DNA from: Pseudohalioglobus sediminis | GTDB taxonomy: Bacteria; Pseudomonadota; Gammaproteobacteria; Pseudomonadales; Halieaceae | DNA: 64,000 bases | Assembly: GCF_008370495.1 (NCBI RefSeq) | Contig: NZ_VTUX01000001.1 | Coordinates: 124,001 to 188,000 of the forward strand | Reading direction: 5' to 3' | Part shown: positions 25,842 to 34,928 of the stretch, one piece after another | How positions within the stretch are numbered: the stretch's first letter is position 1 | Layout: each line of letters starts with the position of its first letter | Made by a program: the position numbers and the translations under genes | The notes under the pieces: generated by a model | Seen by the model: the letters and a program-made list of their open reading frames with translations, nothing else | The model's database searches: none | What the model was told of the DNA's origin: nothing

Positions 25842-26390
25842 ATGAATAGACGATCGCTGATTTGTGGCTTACTCACCCTGCCCTTCGCCCTGACCCTGCG
25901 CCCGGCGCAGTCCGCGAGGCTTACCCCAGACGACATCAAGCGGATGCAACAGGAGTGGACAGCACTCCTGCCCGCGGGCTTCTCCCCCCCTGAGCCAGCG
26001 GATGCTGTACAACGCTCCGAGGATGAATGGCGCCAACAGCTGTCACAGCAGGCGTTCCACGTGCTGCGCGACGAGGGTACCGAACGCAGTCACACCAGCC
26101 CGCTCAACGACGAGAAAAGAGACGGCGTCTATGTCTGCGCCGGTTGCGACCTGCCCCTGTTCAGTTCGGAGATGAAGTACGAGAGCGGCACCGGCTGGCC
26201 CAGTTTCTTTACCCACATACCCGGTGCCCTTGGCACCAAGGCTGATTTCAAGCTGATCTGGCCTCGCACCGAGTATCACTGCCTACGCTGCGGCGGCCAC
26301 CAGGGGCATGTGTTCAAGGATGGTCCGGCGCCGACCAACGAGCGCTGGTGCAACAACGGCGTTGCACTGAAGTTCCTGCCATCAGCTTAA
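25842..26390 (+). CDS. msrB: Peptide-methionine (R)-S-oxide reductase, exported form
   Basis: A 182-residue MsrB with a leading signal-like segment (MNRRSLICGLLTLPFALTLRPAQS), so it likely acts in the periplasm. The zinc CxxC pairs are CAGC and CLRC, and the catalytic cysteine lies in RWCNN near the C-terminus. GTGWPSF is the usual substrate-site segment. It reduces methionine-R-sulfoxide in damaged proteins, using thioredoxin-type donors. The leader has MNRRS with two arginines, but no full Tat motif. No MsrA gene lies nearby. The ribosome site is weak. Confidence 0.92.
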   Translation: MNRRSLICGLLTLPFALTLRPAQSARLTPDDIKRMQQEWTALLPAGFSPPEPADAVQRSEDEWRQQLSQQAFHVLRDEGTERSHTSPLNDEKRDGVYVCAGCDLPLFSSEMKYESGTGWPSFFTHIPGALGTKADFKLIWPRTEYHCLRCGGHQGHVFKDGPAPTNERWCNNGVALKFLPSA

Positions 26391-26429
26391 GCGGCGCCTC
26401 AACAGAGGTTAAGGCGCACGGGTAAGCCA

Positions 26430-27680
26430 TCAGGCAGCGTTGGTGGCGGCTTCAGGATCGAAAGTGATATTCATCTCTTTCATGGCGTTGACAAAGAAAG
26501 AGCGCACAAATTTCGGCTCACCCTTGAACTGCGGATTGCGCAGGCGGGGGATGATCTCCTCCATCATGATTCTCAACTCGAGTCGAGCCAGGTGAGAGCC
26601 TATGCAAAAGTGCTGGCCGATACCAAATGAGCGGTGCTGGTTGTACAGGTCCGGCATGCGCTCGGCGCGGGTCACGTCGAAGGTCATGGCGTCCTCGCCA
26701 AACACGTCTTCGTCATGGTTGGCAGTGTGGTAGTGCAGGATCACCTTGTCGCCCTTCTTGATCTGCACCCCGTCCACTTCTACATCCTCCGTCGCCGTGC
26801 GGCGCATGGAAATGAAGGCGGTGTTGTAGCGCAGGATTTCCTCGCAGGCATCGCCGATCTTATCCGGGTTATCCACCAGGTACTGCAGCTGGTCCGGGTT
26901 CTCCATCAGCAGGCGCATGCCCTGGGCAATTACCGTGCGGGTGGACTCGTTGCCACCCACCAGGATAAGGATGAACATCCAGCCAAACATCTCCTCGGTG
27001 ATGGGCTCGCCATTGAGCTTGCCGTCCAGCAGCGCCCCGGTAATCGTGTCCTGCGGATTGGCGCGGTGCTTGGTGGCGAGATCGGCGGCGTAGCCCAGCA
27101 CCTCCAGGGAGGCTATTTGCCCGGCTTCCTCGGTGACCGACATATCCGGGTCATCGGCGAATATCATAGTGTTGGTCCAGTCGAAGAACTTCTTACGGTC
27201 CTCGAGCGGCACACCCAACAATTCGAGTATGGCGATAAGCGGTAGTTCGGCAGCCACTTCCTCAACGAACTCACATTCACCACGACTGGCCACCGCGTCA
27301 ACGATTTGCCTGGCGTGCTCGCGGAATTTAGCCTCGTAGGATTCCACCCGTTTCGGGGTGAAGGCATTGCGCACAATTCGGCGTACTTTCTGGTGCTCGG
27401 GCGGGTCCATGTTGATGATGGCCATACGCTGCGGCTCCAGCGTGTAGTCCGGTAATTCCATGGGAAAAGCGAGGCGCTCGGCAGACGAAAACAACTTCGG
27501 GTTTTTGGAGATGAAGTCCATCGCTTCCTGCCGGGTAACGGCCCAGTAGGGAATGCCGGTGGTGGGGTCCTGCATTTTCACGATGGGCCCGGCGTTGCGT
27601 ATTTCCTGCAACTTTTCATAGGGCATGCCCTGGGCATAGGTGTCGGGGTCCAGCAGGTTGGCAAAGGGACATTGGTTCAT
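26430..27680 (-). CDS. Cytochrome P450
   Basis: A 416-residue soluble bacterial P450. The haem loop FGIGQHFCIGSHLAR has the cysteine ligand, EEILR is the ExxR motif, and GGNESTRTVIAQGM is the oxygen-binding I-helix segment. General resemblance is to CYP families that oxidise terpenes, steroids or alkyl chains in marine proteobacteria and mycobacteria, but the substrate is not known. GGAG precedes the start. The electron-transfer partners (ferredoxin and reductase) are not in the window. A diverged copy of the TetR palindrome lies 48-68 bp upstream, which ties it to the monooxygenase genes at 28-31 kb. Confidence 0.92.
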   Translation of the reverse strand: MNQCPFANLLDPDTYAQGMPYEKLQEIRNAGPIVKMQDPTTGIPYWAVTRQEAMDFISKNPKLFSSAERLAFPMELPDYTLEPQRMAIINMDPPEHQKVRRIVRNAFTPKRVESYEAKFREHARQIVDAVASRGECEFVEEVAAELPLIAILELLGVPLEDRKKFFDWTNTMIFADDPDMSVTEEAGQIASLEVLGYAADLATKHRANPQDTITGALLDGKLNGEPITEEMFGWMFILILVGGNESTRTVIAQGMRLLMENPDQLQYLVDNPDKIGDACEEILRYNTAFISMRRTATEDVEVDGVQIKKGDKVILHYHTANHDEDVFGEDAMTFDVTRAERMPDLYNQHRSFGIGQHFCIGSHLARLELRIMMEEIIPRLRNPQFKGEPKFVRSFFVNAMKEMNITFDPEAATNAA

Positions 27681-27727
27681 AGCAGTCTCCGGTAAAGCGC
27701 TTGCTGCAACAGGAAAAGTACAGCAAA

Positions 27728-27748
27728 CTAATGACTATTAGTTAATAG
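27728..27748. promoter_or_regulatory. Predicted TetR operator before the P450 gene
   Basis: CTAATGACTA, one base, TAGTTAATAG. The arms are imperfect inverted repeats with the same length, the same one-base centre and the same TAATG start as the perfect palindrome at 30843-30863. The site lies in the P450 promoter area. Confidence 0.5.
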
Positions 27749-27939
27749 CAGATTATGTCACAGGGCCGCGTGCTGCGTAAAGCATGCGCCCCGCCCGTGT
27801 TGGCTGCCCGCTGGCCGCAACAATCCGCTTGCCGGCAAGCATAACGGGCGCAATACCGCGGGTTTTACCCGCTTGCTGTGCGCCCAAAAAACCGGTGCAT
27901 GCGGCGGCGTCGCGGTTTGCAGGCATGGCAGGAAAAGCC

Positions 27940-28722
27940 CTATACCAGGCCCATCAGCTCGACGATGCCATGGCTGTGCCCGGCGGTATAACCGCCGTCC
28001 ACCACCAGCGTCTGGCCGGTGACGAACGAAGCATCATCCGACGCCAGGAAACAAGCTGCGCCGGCCACCTCCTCCGGCTTGCCGAGGCGATTCAGCTTGG
28101 TCTCCCTCTGCACATCCGCCTTGAAATCCGGCATCGCATCCATCACCTGATGCAGCATCGGCGTCTGGATGAAGCCGGGACAAATCGCATTGCAGCGTAT
28201 GCCCATGCGGCCGTAATCGATCGCGACATTCTTGGTGAGCAGGACCACGCCGCCTTTTGACGCGTTGTAGGCGCTGCCGCCCTCGGTCCCGTTCAGGCCC
28301 TCGACACTGGCGACAGTAATGATGCTGCCACTGCGCTGGGCCATCATGGTATCGAGCACTGACTTGATGGACAGATAGGTGCCCTTGAGATTGATATCCA
28401 GCACCCGGTCCCAGGCATCGTCCTCGATCATACTGACAGGGCCACCATCCCCAACCCCCGCAGCGGTCACCAGGATGTCGATCCTGCCGTGCTCCTCCGC
28501 CGCCTGTTGCGCTACCGCGCGCTGTGCCGCGGCGTCAGTCACGTCCAGGGTGCGAAACCAGCTGCTCGGCGAGGCATCCTGAACGACCTGCCACTCCGCC
28601 GGCTCGTTGATGTCGGTGCCGATGACTATCGCTCCCTCGCGCGCGAAACGTTCCGCACAGGCCAGGCCGATGCCGGATGCGGCGCCGGTGACAATTGCCA
28701 CCCTGTTTTCAAGATTGACCAT
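27940..28722 (-). CDS. Short-chain dehydrogenase/reductase
   Basis: A 260-residue classical SDR from the ATG at 28720-28722, which has a perfect AGGAGG upstream. TGAASGIG is the cofactor loop and GTDINE at the end of strand two points to NAD, while SITVASVEG and YNASK give the catalytic Ser-Tyr-Lys set. The C-terminal GQTLVVDGGYTAG is typical. It would oxidise an alcohol made by hydroxylation or reduce a ketone. It lies 11 bp downstream of the Baeyer-Villiger-type gene and is surely in the same operon: alcohol to ketone, then ketone to ester, is a logical order. Confidence 0.93.
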   Translation of the reverse strand: MVNLENRVAIVTGAASGIGLACAERFAREGAIVIGTDINEPAEWQVVQDASPSSWFRTLDVTDAAAQRAVAQQAAEEHGRIDILVTAAGVGDGGPVSMIEDDAWDRVLDINLKGTYLSIKSVLDTMMAQRSGSIITVASVEGLNGTEGGSAYNASKGGVVLLTKNVAIDYGRMGIRCNAICPGFIQTPMLHQVMDAMPDFKADVQRETKLNRLGKPEEVAGAACFLASDDASFVTGQTLVVDGGYTAGHSHGIVELMGLV

Positions 28723-28733
28723 AGTAGTTCCTC

Positions 28734-30674
28734 CTAGGAAGCCAGATTGTAGTCGTCGGCATTGGCCTCTTTGGTCAAGCGCCACATATCGATAATTTTC
28801 CATGGCCACAGCAGCGTGACCTTGCCGTCATCATTCTGGTAGTAGCTGGTTTTGATGGAGTCGTGCTCCCAGATCATTTTTGCGTGCAATTCGCGAAAGC
28901 GCTTGTAGTAGTCATCAAACACCGACTGTTTACACTCCATGGTGGCAGCACCTGCCTGCAACTGTGTCTTGATACATTCCATGATGTACCGTGCCTGGCA
29001 CTCACCGTTGAAGATCAGGCTGCCGCCGAAAGCGAGGTTGGTGCCGGGCCCGAACATGCAGTAGAAGTTGGGAAAATTCGGTACCGTGACACCCAGGTAC
29101 GCCGCCGGTTCATTACCCCATTGGTCCGCCAGCGCCACCCCGTTTTTACCACGAATTTCCATTGGCCACAGGAAGCGGTCAGTCTCGAAGCCGGTGGCGT
29201 AGATAATGACATCGGCTGCGTAAAAACTGCCGTCCTCGCTGATCACGCCCTGTTCGGTGATGCGGCTGACACCCTGGGGCACCAGTTCGACATTGTCCCG
29301 TTTCAACGCCGCTAGCCAGCTGCCATTGTCCTGCAGTGTACGCTTGCCCATCGGGGCGTAGTCCGGGGTGACTTTTGCCAGCAAGGCTTCGTCGTCACCC
29401 ACCTGGCTTTTGATGTAGTCGAAAAACATGTGGTAGGTGAATTCGTTCATTTCATTGATGCTGCGTTCCTGGTGCGGCCAGTCGGGATCGACGAACACCG
29501 TCTCGTAGGCGCCATCGCAAGCCGGCCAGAACAACAGGAAGCGGAACCAGCGGGTATAGAACGGCAGGTGCTCCAGGCACCATTTCTTACCTTCGGGCAC
29601 CTTCTCGTGATAGATGGGGTTCTCGAACATCCAGGGCGCCGAGCGCTGGAATACCGTCATCGACCCGACCTCCCCGGCGATCGCCGGCACCAACTGGAAA
29701 GCGCTGGCACCGGTGCCGATGACCGCCACGTTCTTGCCGCGCCAGTCGACGCTGTCATCCCAGGCGGCCGAGTGACACCACTGGCCGGCAAACGTATCGA
29801 TGCCCTCCAGATCGGGCAGCTTGGGCCGGTTGACCTGCCCCACCGCGCTGATAACCGAATTGGCGAGATAGTCTTCTTTCACCCCGTCCTGGTTGATCGT
29901 ACTGACAGTCCACAGGCCGCTGGCCTCATCGTAGACCGCGCCAGTTACCTCGGTGTTAAAACGGAAATGCTCAGCGAGCCCGTGGTTGCTGACAACCTTT
30001 TCAAAGTACTGCTGCAATTCCTGCTGCTGCGAAAAGTATTCACTCCAGTGGTGAGCTGGCTCGAACGAGTAGCAGTACAGGTGATTGCCCACGTCCACGC
30101 GGACCCCGGGATAACGGTTTTCAAACCAGGTGCCGCCGACTGACGGGTTCTTCTCGATCACGGTAAAGGGGATACCCGCTTCCTGCAGGCGATACGCCGC
30201 CAGCACGCCGGACATGCCACCGCCAATCACCACCACCCGGTGCGCTTCACGTTGCGCCACCGGCACTTCCTCCCCCCAGGCGTCGGAACGCGGGTCCTCC
30301 CCGTCCAGCTCCATTTCCTCGAGCATCATGGGCACATAATCCTCGGGGACGTCCTGGGCAACCAGGAAGTTCATCATGCGGTGTATGGTTTCCCGCGAGG
30401 GCGGCGGTGGCAGCTGGCAACCACCGTCGCGAAACGCCCTGATGACATCCAGGGCCTTTGCACGCACGGCGGCCTTGTCCTCCTCGGACATGAAGCCCTG
30501 GTACTCGTTGATAAAAACACCCGCGGGGCGCAGCGCACCATCGAGCAGGCTGGTATCGCCCGACATATGGATCATGCTCATCATCAGCGTGGGGATACTG
30601 GCATCCTCCAGCGCGCGCTCGATCACCGCGTCCTCATCGGTAATGTCAAACCGCGGTAAGTCTCGGTCAGTCAT
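28734..30674 (-). CDS. Baeyer-Villiger-type flavin monooxygenase
   Basis: A 646-residue class B flavoprotein. The FAD-binding Rossmann motif is VVIGGGMSGVLAAYRL (about 150-165), the NADPH motif is VIGTGASAFQLVPAI, and the Baeyer-Villiger fingerprint is FAGQWCHSAAWD between them. The 140 residues before the FAD motif are an N-terminal extension of the kind seen in 4-hydroxyacetophenone monooxygenases. It would turn a ketone into an ester or lactone. The SDR gene follows at 11 bp, and a TetR gene is divergent upstream with a perfect palindrome between them. The substrate cannot be told; cyclic terpenoid or aromatic ketones are usual. Confidence 0.92.
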   Translation of the reverse strand: MTDRDLPRFDITDEDAVIERALEDASIPTLMMSMIHMSGDTSLLDGALRPAGVFINEYQGFMSEEDKAAVRAKALDVIRAFRDGGCQLPPPPSRETIHRMMNFLVAQDVPEDYVPMMLEEMELDGEDPRSDAWGEEVPVAQREAHRVVVIGGGMSGVLAAYRLQEAGIPFTVIEKNPSVGGTWFENRYPGVRVDVGNHLYCYSFEPAHHWSEYFSQQQELQQYFEKVVSNHGLAEHFRFNTEVTGAVYDEASGLWTVSTINQDGVKEDYLANSVISAVGQVNRPKLPDLEGIDTFAGQWCHSAAWDDSVDWRGKNVAVIGTGASAFQLVPAIAGEVGSMTVFQRSAPWMFENPIYHEKVPEGKKWCLEHLPFYTRWFRFLLFWPACDGAYETVFVDPDWPHQERSINEMNEFTYHMFFDYIKSQVGDDEALLAKVTPDYAPMGKRTLQDNGSWLAALKRDNVELVPQGVSRITEQGVISEDGSFYAADVIIYATGFETDRFLWPMEIRGKNGVALADQWGNEPAAYLGVTVPNFPNFYCMFGPGTNLAFGGSLIFNGECQARYIMECIKTQLQAGAATMECKQSVFDDYYKRFRELHAKMIWEHDSIKTSYYQNDDGKVTLLWPWKIIDMWRLTKEANADDYNLAS

Positions 30675-30842
30675 GCTTTGCTCCAGAATGTGACAGTACG
30701 AACACCCAACTCACTTTCAGCCGCTAACCAGGCGTTTGCCACTCTCGCACACCGTTGCCGGCGGGCGTTCGCTTTGTCCGCCAGCTCGCACGGGACAACA
30801 TTGCGGGGGTGGCTTGTGGTCCCGGCACGCCGGGTGGTTGAG

Positions 30843-30863
30843 TTAATGGTTATTAACCATTAA
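30843..30863. promoter_or_regulatory. Perfect palindrome, predicted TetR operator
   Basis: TTAATGGTTA, a central T, then the exact reverse complement of the first arm. It lies 27 bp before the tetR start and 169 bp before the Baeyer-Villiger start, in their shared promoter region. A weaker copy precedes the P450 gene. Confidence 0.75.
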
Positions 30864-30889
30864 CCTAACGATTCGAAAACGGAGAGTCA

Positions 30890-31453
30890 ATGGCCACAAC
30901 CAAAACAAAGCTCGATACCCGTGAGCAGATACTGCAGGCCGCGGAAAACCTGTTTGCGACCCAGGGTTACTCGGCCACGACCATCAAACAGGTGGCTGAA
31001 TCCGTGGGCATCCAGGGGCCGGCCATCTACAAGCACTTCGCCAACAAGCGGGCATTGTTTGAAGATGTACTGGAGCGATTGTTCTCACCGTTCACTGACA
31101 TCATTGCCCAGGGAGAACCAGGCGCAAACCAGGCCAGCATCGTGCGCCAGCACCTGCGCAACCCCAATGCCTCGCGTATCGTGCAACTTTCCACACTCTC
31201 GGGTGGCGAAGACCTCGCCCTGCTGGTGGAGCGCTGGTATCGCCAGTTCTTCCAGCACACGCAAATCGCGCTGGACGATGCCCGCCACCCAATCACACCG
31301 GTGAGCGTGATGGCCTTTCACAGCATGCTGCTGGGATACCTGACCCTGGCACCGCTGCACCAGGCGATCTTCGGCGTCGATCCGCTCAGCGAGGAGGCGC
31401 TGGCCGAACTGCTCGACCTGGAGGGAACGATGGCGCAGAACCTGATTCAATAA
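30890..31453 (+). CDS. TetR-family transcriptional regulator
   Basis: A 187-residue repressor. The helix-turn-helix is at about residues 10-55: REQILQAAENLFATQGYSATTIKQVAESVGIQGPAIYKHFANKRALFE, a close match to the family pattern. The rest is a helical ligand-binding domain. GGAGAG lies just upstream of the ATG. It is divergent from the Baeyer-Villiger/SDR operon and separated from it by a perfect 21-bp palindrome, the usual arrangement for a repressor released by the pathway's substrate. It likely also controls the P450 gene through the second site. Confidence 0.92.
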   Translation: MATTKTKLDTREQILQAAENLFATQGYSATTIKQVAESVGIQGPAIYKHFANKRALFEDVLERLFSPFTDIIAQGEPGANQASIVRQHLRNPNASRIVQLSTLSGGEDLALLVERWYRQFFQHTQIALDDARHPITPVSVMAFHSMLLGYLTLAPLHQAIFGVDPLSEEALAELLDLEGTMAQNLIQ

Positions 31454-31706
31454 GAGTGATTATCCAAACGCTGTACGACGCCATCAATCGCCGCAGTATT
31501 ACCCTGCCGGAGCAACCCCCGGGCGCGGTCAGGGCCAAGCAGTTCTGGACTGCCACCCTCCCCTGCCCACACATTGGCAAGTACCAGGGTGTTCTGAAGG
31601 GGCGCCGCTAAGTAGCGCCGACTCTCTGCTTTCACGTCACAGGGGCCAGCCCAGTCAGGCTGTGGTGCTATACTCAATCCGCCTCTATGCCACCTAGAGA
31701 TATGCC

Positions 31707-32156
31707 ATGACGACCGCCAGTTGCCCCTGCGGGTTATCGACCATTGAAGTGAAAGGGGATCCTCTTCTACGCATCGCTTGCCATTGCAGTCTGTGTCAGC
31801 AGTTCAACGCTGCGCCGTTCGCCGACATTGTTCTCTATCGCGATAAGGACGTAAGCCCGATCGGCGACACAAAGATTCGCTATTCACGCTTGCGCCCGCC
31901 ACCCGCCGTAGACCGCGGGGTCTGCGCGCACTGCGAGCAGCCTTTTCTCGAACGCCTGCGTTGGCCGTTGATGCCTGCCGTCGCATTCGTGCCGAGTGAG
32001 CTGCTTGCGGGGCAGGTAGTGTTACCGGACATTGCGGTGCGCGTCTTCTATGACAAGCGCAGCGCCGATGTGGATGACAGCGTGCCCCATATCTCAGGTT
32101 ATCTGGCCAGCCAATGGGCCGTGATGCGGCGTTTATTACCAGCGCTGATAGCCTGA
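31707..32156 (+). CDS. GFA-family (glutathione-dependent formaldehyde-activating-like) protein
   Basis: A 149-residue protein with the zinc-binding cysteines of the GFA/CENP-V fold: CPCG near the N-terminus, CHCSLCQQ at about 26-33, and CAHCEQPF at about 71-78. The family includes S-hydroxymethylglutathione synthase, but most members have unknown substrates. It stands alone, 250 bp after tetR, at the left border of the accessory-looking region. The ribosome site AGAGATAT is fair. Confidence 0.82.
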   Translation: MTTASCPCGLSTIEVKGDPLLRIACHCSLCQQFNAAPFADIVLYRDKDVSPIGDTKIRYSRLRPPPAVDRGVCAHCEQPFLERLRWPLMPAVAFVPSELLAGQVVLPDIAVRVFYDKRSADVDDSVPHISGYLASQWAVMRRLLPALIA

Positions 32157-32368
32157 AAGAGCGCCTGCTTCGGGTTAACCACAGCCCACCATATTCACTG
32201 AGCCCTACGACTCAAAGTAGGCGTAGCGGACCTATTGAGGCCATGGGGTACAAGCTGCTTCTGGCAAATTCAGGGCGTTTTCTACCAGCAGTGGATTCTC
32301 ATTAACGTTTCAAACAGTGGCATGCAGAATCGCGTACCGGCGCGAAGCGCCCTTGCTGCTTTGAGATG

Positions 32369-32740
32369 TTAGGTGTGCAGATCATCAGGTGTCATGTGAA
32401 TGAAGTACACAGTCGTTGCTACCCCCACCAAGAACAACACAAAGAACACGCTGCCAGCAAAGACGGGAGTCGCGATCGCCACATCGTGAGAATTTAGCCC
32501 GGCAATAAGCTGCGCATTCCCCTCAGCCAAATAAATACTCATCGCGGCAACTGACAGCGATGCAAGCAAATACAGCAGAGTTACCAACCACCTGATGAGT
32601 CGTGTAAGCAGGTTCCTACCGGCGAAAATAGCCACAATGGTCGCGAAGGTGATTGTCAGCCAGGTTTGGAACTGGATCGCGATCGCTTCCTCATTGATGC
32701 GTATCAGTTCCATCGCTTCGGCAACCGTAAGTCCTTCCAT
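32369..32740 (-). CDS. Small membrane protein of unknown function
   Basis: A 123-residue protein with three hydrophobic segments (about 29-47, 49-68 and 91-113) and GAGGTGG before the ATG. It is not recognised. Its first 40 residues (GLTVAEAMELIRINEEAIA ... FQTWLTITFATIVAI) align without gaps to the remnant at 34611-34922, which suggests two related small membrane proteins flanking the amidohydrolase gene at 33043-34614. It might be a partner or accessory of that membrane-anchored hydrolase. Confidence 0.6.
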   Translation of the reverse strand: MEGLTVAEAMELIRINEEAIAIQFQTWLTITFATIVAIFAGRNLLTRLIRWLVTLLYLLASLSVAAMSIYLAEGNAQLIAGLNSHDVAIATPVFAGSVFFVLFLVGVATTVYFIHMTPDDLHT

Positions 32741-33042
32741 TAGCCCACCTCAAAGCCAGATAAGTCGAATTCATTCCGTTGAAAAACCGGAATCCGGTTC
32801 CTCACAAGTGTTCGCTCTCTCAATGGAGCCCAGTATAGCTGACAAGGCCGCTCCTGGCCGAAAGCCGTCATTAACGCCCTGGGGGATACATACGGTGAGC
32901 ATTTCCGCTCGCACCTCTAAGCGCTCCACAAGGACACTCAGGCTGACAAACATCGCGGATATAAAATCTAACACCGATCAAAATGATACTCTTACCATAC
33001 AATCCCCTACCATCTGTGGAATGCAGGGTCAGCTTCCACGAC

Positions 33043-34614
33043 CTAATCCGCCAATTGCACACGCACGATAGGGCTCCTCAGCAGGCGCCAGAGCAACTTC
33101 AGGTTAAGCTGCAGACTGGAAGCCTGCGATGCCGCGAAATGCAGCAGTTGATCAAGACCTTCACGATTGAAAAACTGACCATTGAACAACATGCCGTGAA
33201 TGTTTTTGGTAGCGTTGATGTTTTCCAGGGGATTGCCATTTAGCAGGAGGATGTCCGCGACCTTGCCCACCTCGATGCTGCCGAACTGCTGCCCAACACC
33301 GACATATTCTGCCGCTCCCAGCGTCGCTATCTTCAGGGCAGCAGAGGGGGACATGCCTGCCGCCACGAATTCCGCCAGCTCCTCATGCACAGAGAAACCC
33401 GGGTATACATAGGTATCTCCAGCGTCTGTGCCGATAAGCAGTTCGATACCCGCAGCGTGGGCCTGGGCGACCTGAGCCTGCGCTAGTCGATACATAGCTT
33501 TATCCGCATTCTGGTAAGGGCCGGTTTTAGCGCGATCAGCGGCTCGATTCGCATCACCTTTCCACATACCCTGCTGGATCAGCCAGGGAATGTATTGCAG
33601 GCGCTCGTCAACCCGGAATTCAAGATCGTCAGCGCGCGCACTCATTCGCAGCACCTGCAAGGTCGGCGTCCAGGCAGTGCCTGACGCGGCCATCAAGTGC
33701 ATCAGTTCAGCACAATATTCCTCGTCCTGCTCAGTCACCAGACGATGACGGAATGCCATCGTGTAGGCGCCCAAAGGGTCGGGCGCCGCTCTGAACTGCT
33801 CCGCATCGCGGTAGCACTCGAGCAGGAACAGGCGCGGATGCTCAATGCTGCGCTGACCGGCGGCGATGGCTTTGGGCAGGGATATGCCGAAGGGCCGGTG
33901 CCCTGCCAGTAACAACTGCCTGTCCCGTGCCGCCTCTGCCAGTTCCATATAGGCCTCGGCAGGCAACTCGGAGTATATTTTCAGGAAGTCGATGCCACTA
34001 TCGGCGTAATGCTCCACCAGTTGCCGGGCTTCAAGCGGTGTGCGGGCCTTGAAGAAATCAGCATAACCCGGCGGCACTTCATTGCCGCCATTGATCTGGA
34101 AGCTGCCCTGCTGCACAAACCTCGGCGCAAAAACCACGCCCTGGCGCAACTGGCTATTCCACACCTGGCGCTGCGACTGGCAGGCAATATAGCTGTCAGG
34201 TCTGTCCATGCAACCCCACATCTCGCGCAGGCCGGTCACGCCATTGGCCAGGAACAGGGGATGCAGATACTGCTCGGCCAGAGTGGTTGAATGAGTGTGC
34301 ATGTCCCACAATCCCGGCAAGGCGTACTTGCCCTGCGCATCGATTGCGATCATGCCGTCCGGGGTACCATGGTCGCCCGCCGGGTCAATGGCCGTGATGA
34401 TGCCGTCGCGCACGACGATATCGCGGTCGGTAACCAGACGCCCCTGGACCACATCAATGACATGCACATTGCGAATGTGAAAGCTGCCGACTTGCCCCGG
34501 TTCCGGCATGGTTGGCAGTGGCAGCGCGAGCAACACCACTACAGCGGCTATCAACAGTGCAATACCTGCACCCAGGCCCTGCAACCCGAGACGGATCGAA
34601 CGTCCAGCCGTCAT
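33043..34614 (-). CDS. Membrane-anchored amidohydrolase
   Basis: A 523-residue protein with one N-terminal membrane segment (about 9-30) and then the amidohydrolase fold: DMHTHS gives the first two histidines, FLKIYSEL the lysine, GHRPFG and IEHPR the next histidines, and LLIGTDAGDT the aspartate. The catalytic part should face the periplasm. Related enzymes hydrolyse cyclic amides, dipeptides or carbamates; the substrate here is unknown. The start codon overlaps the stop of the upstream remnant (ATGA), showing that the gene was once the second of a coupled pair, before an IS481-type element landed upstream. Confidence 0.87.
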   Translation of the reverse strand: MTAGRSIRLGLQGLGAGIALLIAAVVVLLALPLPTMPEPGQVGSFHIRNVHVIDVVQGRLVTDRDIVVRDGIITAIDPAGDHGTPDGMIAIDAQGKYALPGLWDMHTHSTTLAEQYLHPLFLANGVTGLREMWGCMDRPDSYIACQSQRQVWNSQLRQGVVFAPRFVQQGSFQINGGNEVPPGYADFFKARTPLEARQLVEHYADSGIDFLKIYSELPAEAYMELAEAARDRQLLLAGHRPFGISLPKAIAAGQRSIEHPRLFLLECYRDAEQFRAAPDPLGAYTMAFRHRLVTEQDEEYCAELMHLMAASGTAWTPTLQVLRMSARADDLEFRVDERLQYIPWLIQQGMWKGDANRAADRAKTGPYQNADKAMYRLAQAQVAQAHAAGIELLIGTDAGDTYVYPGFSVHEELAEFVAAGMSPSAALKIATLGAAEYVGVGQQFGSIEVGKVADILLLNGNPLENINATKNIHGMLFNGQFFNREGLDQLLHFAASQASSLQLNLKLLWRLLRSPIVRVQLAD

Positions 34615-34922
34615 CTCGCGCTCACATTGTGTGCGCTGAAAACCGAGCCGATCAGGTCAGTGGTCTTCAGCAGCTCCCACTGCATCGCGGCGACACTAGC
34701 GAAAACAAGCGTTATGAACGCGTCCACAGCATTCGAAGCCAAATCTATGTTCACCAAAGTCAAATGTAGCAACTCTGCACGGGTCATGCCTCTTTTCGGC
34801 TTGCCGAGGGATAGTACTTCAACGGAAATGTCTATCTCTCCTATTGGGTTTACTAGTGAGAGTAGAGGTATGCTTCTATTAGGCGACAGCGAACGCTTGG
34901 AATCAAGAATGGGAACTGGAGA
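34611..34922 (-). pseudogene. Small membrane-protein gene cut by the IS element
   Basis: This open frame of 103 codons ends in a TGA that overlaps the ATG of the amidohydrolase gene by four bases. It enters from the IS-side target duplication. Joining it across the IS (one target copy kept) continues to an ATG at 35991-35993, giving a 114-residue protein; in the present sequence only an internal ATG at 34785-34787 (58 residues) remains. It contains RGMTRAELLHLTLVNIDLA ... FITLVFASVAAM, similar to the start of the 32369-32740 protein, with one membrane segment. Confidence 0.5.
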
Positions 34923-34928
34923 GCTAGA
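34923..34928. repeat. IS target-site duplication, left copy
   Basis: GCTAGA, repeated at 35961-35966. It fits the NCTAGN target preference known for IS481. Bases 34924-34926 supply the transposase stop codon. Confidence 0.85.
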
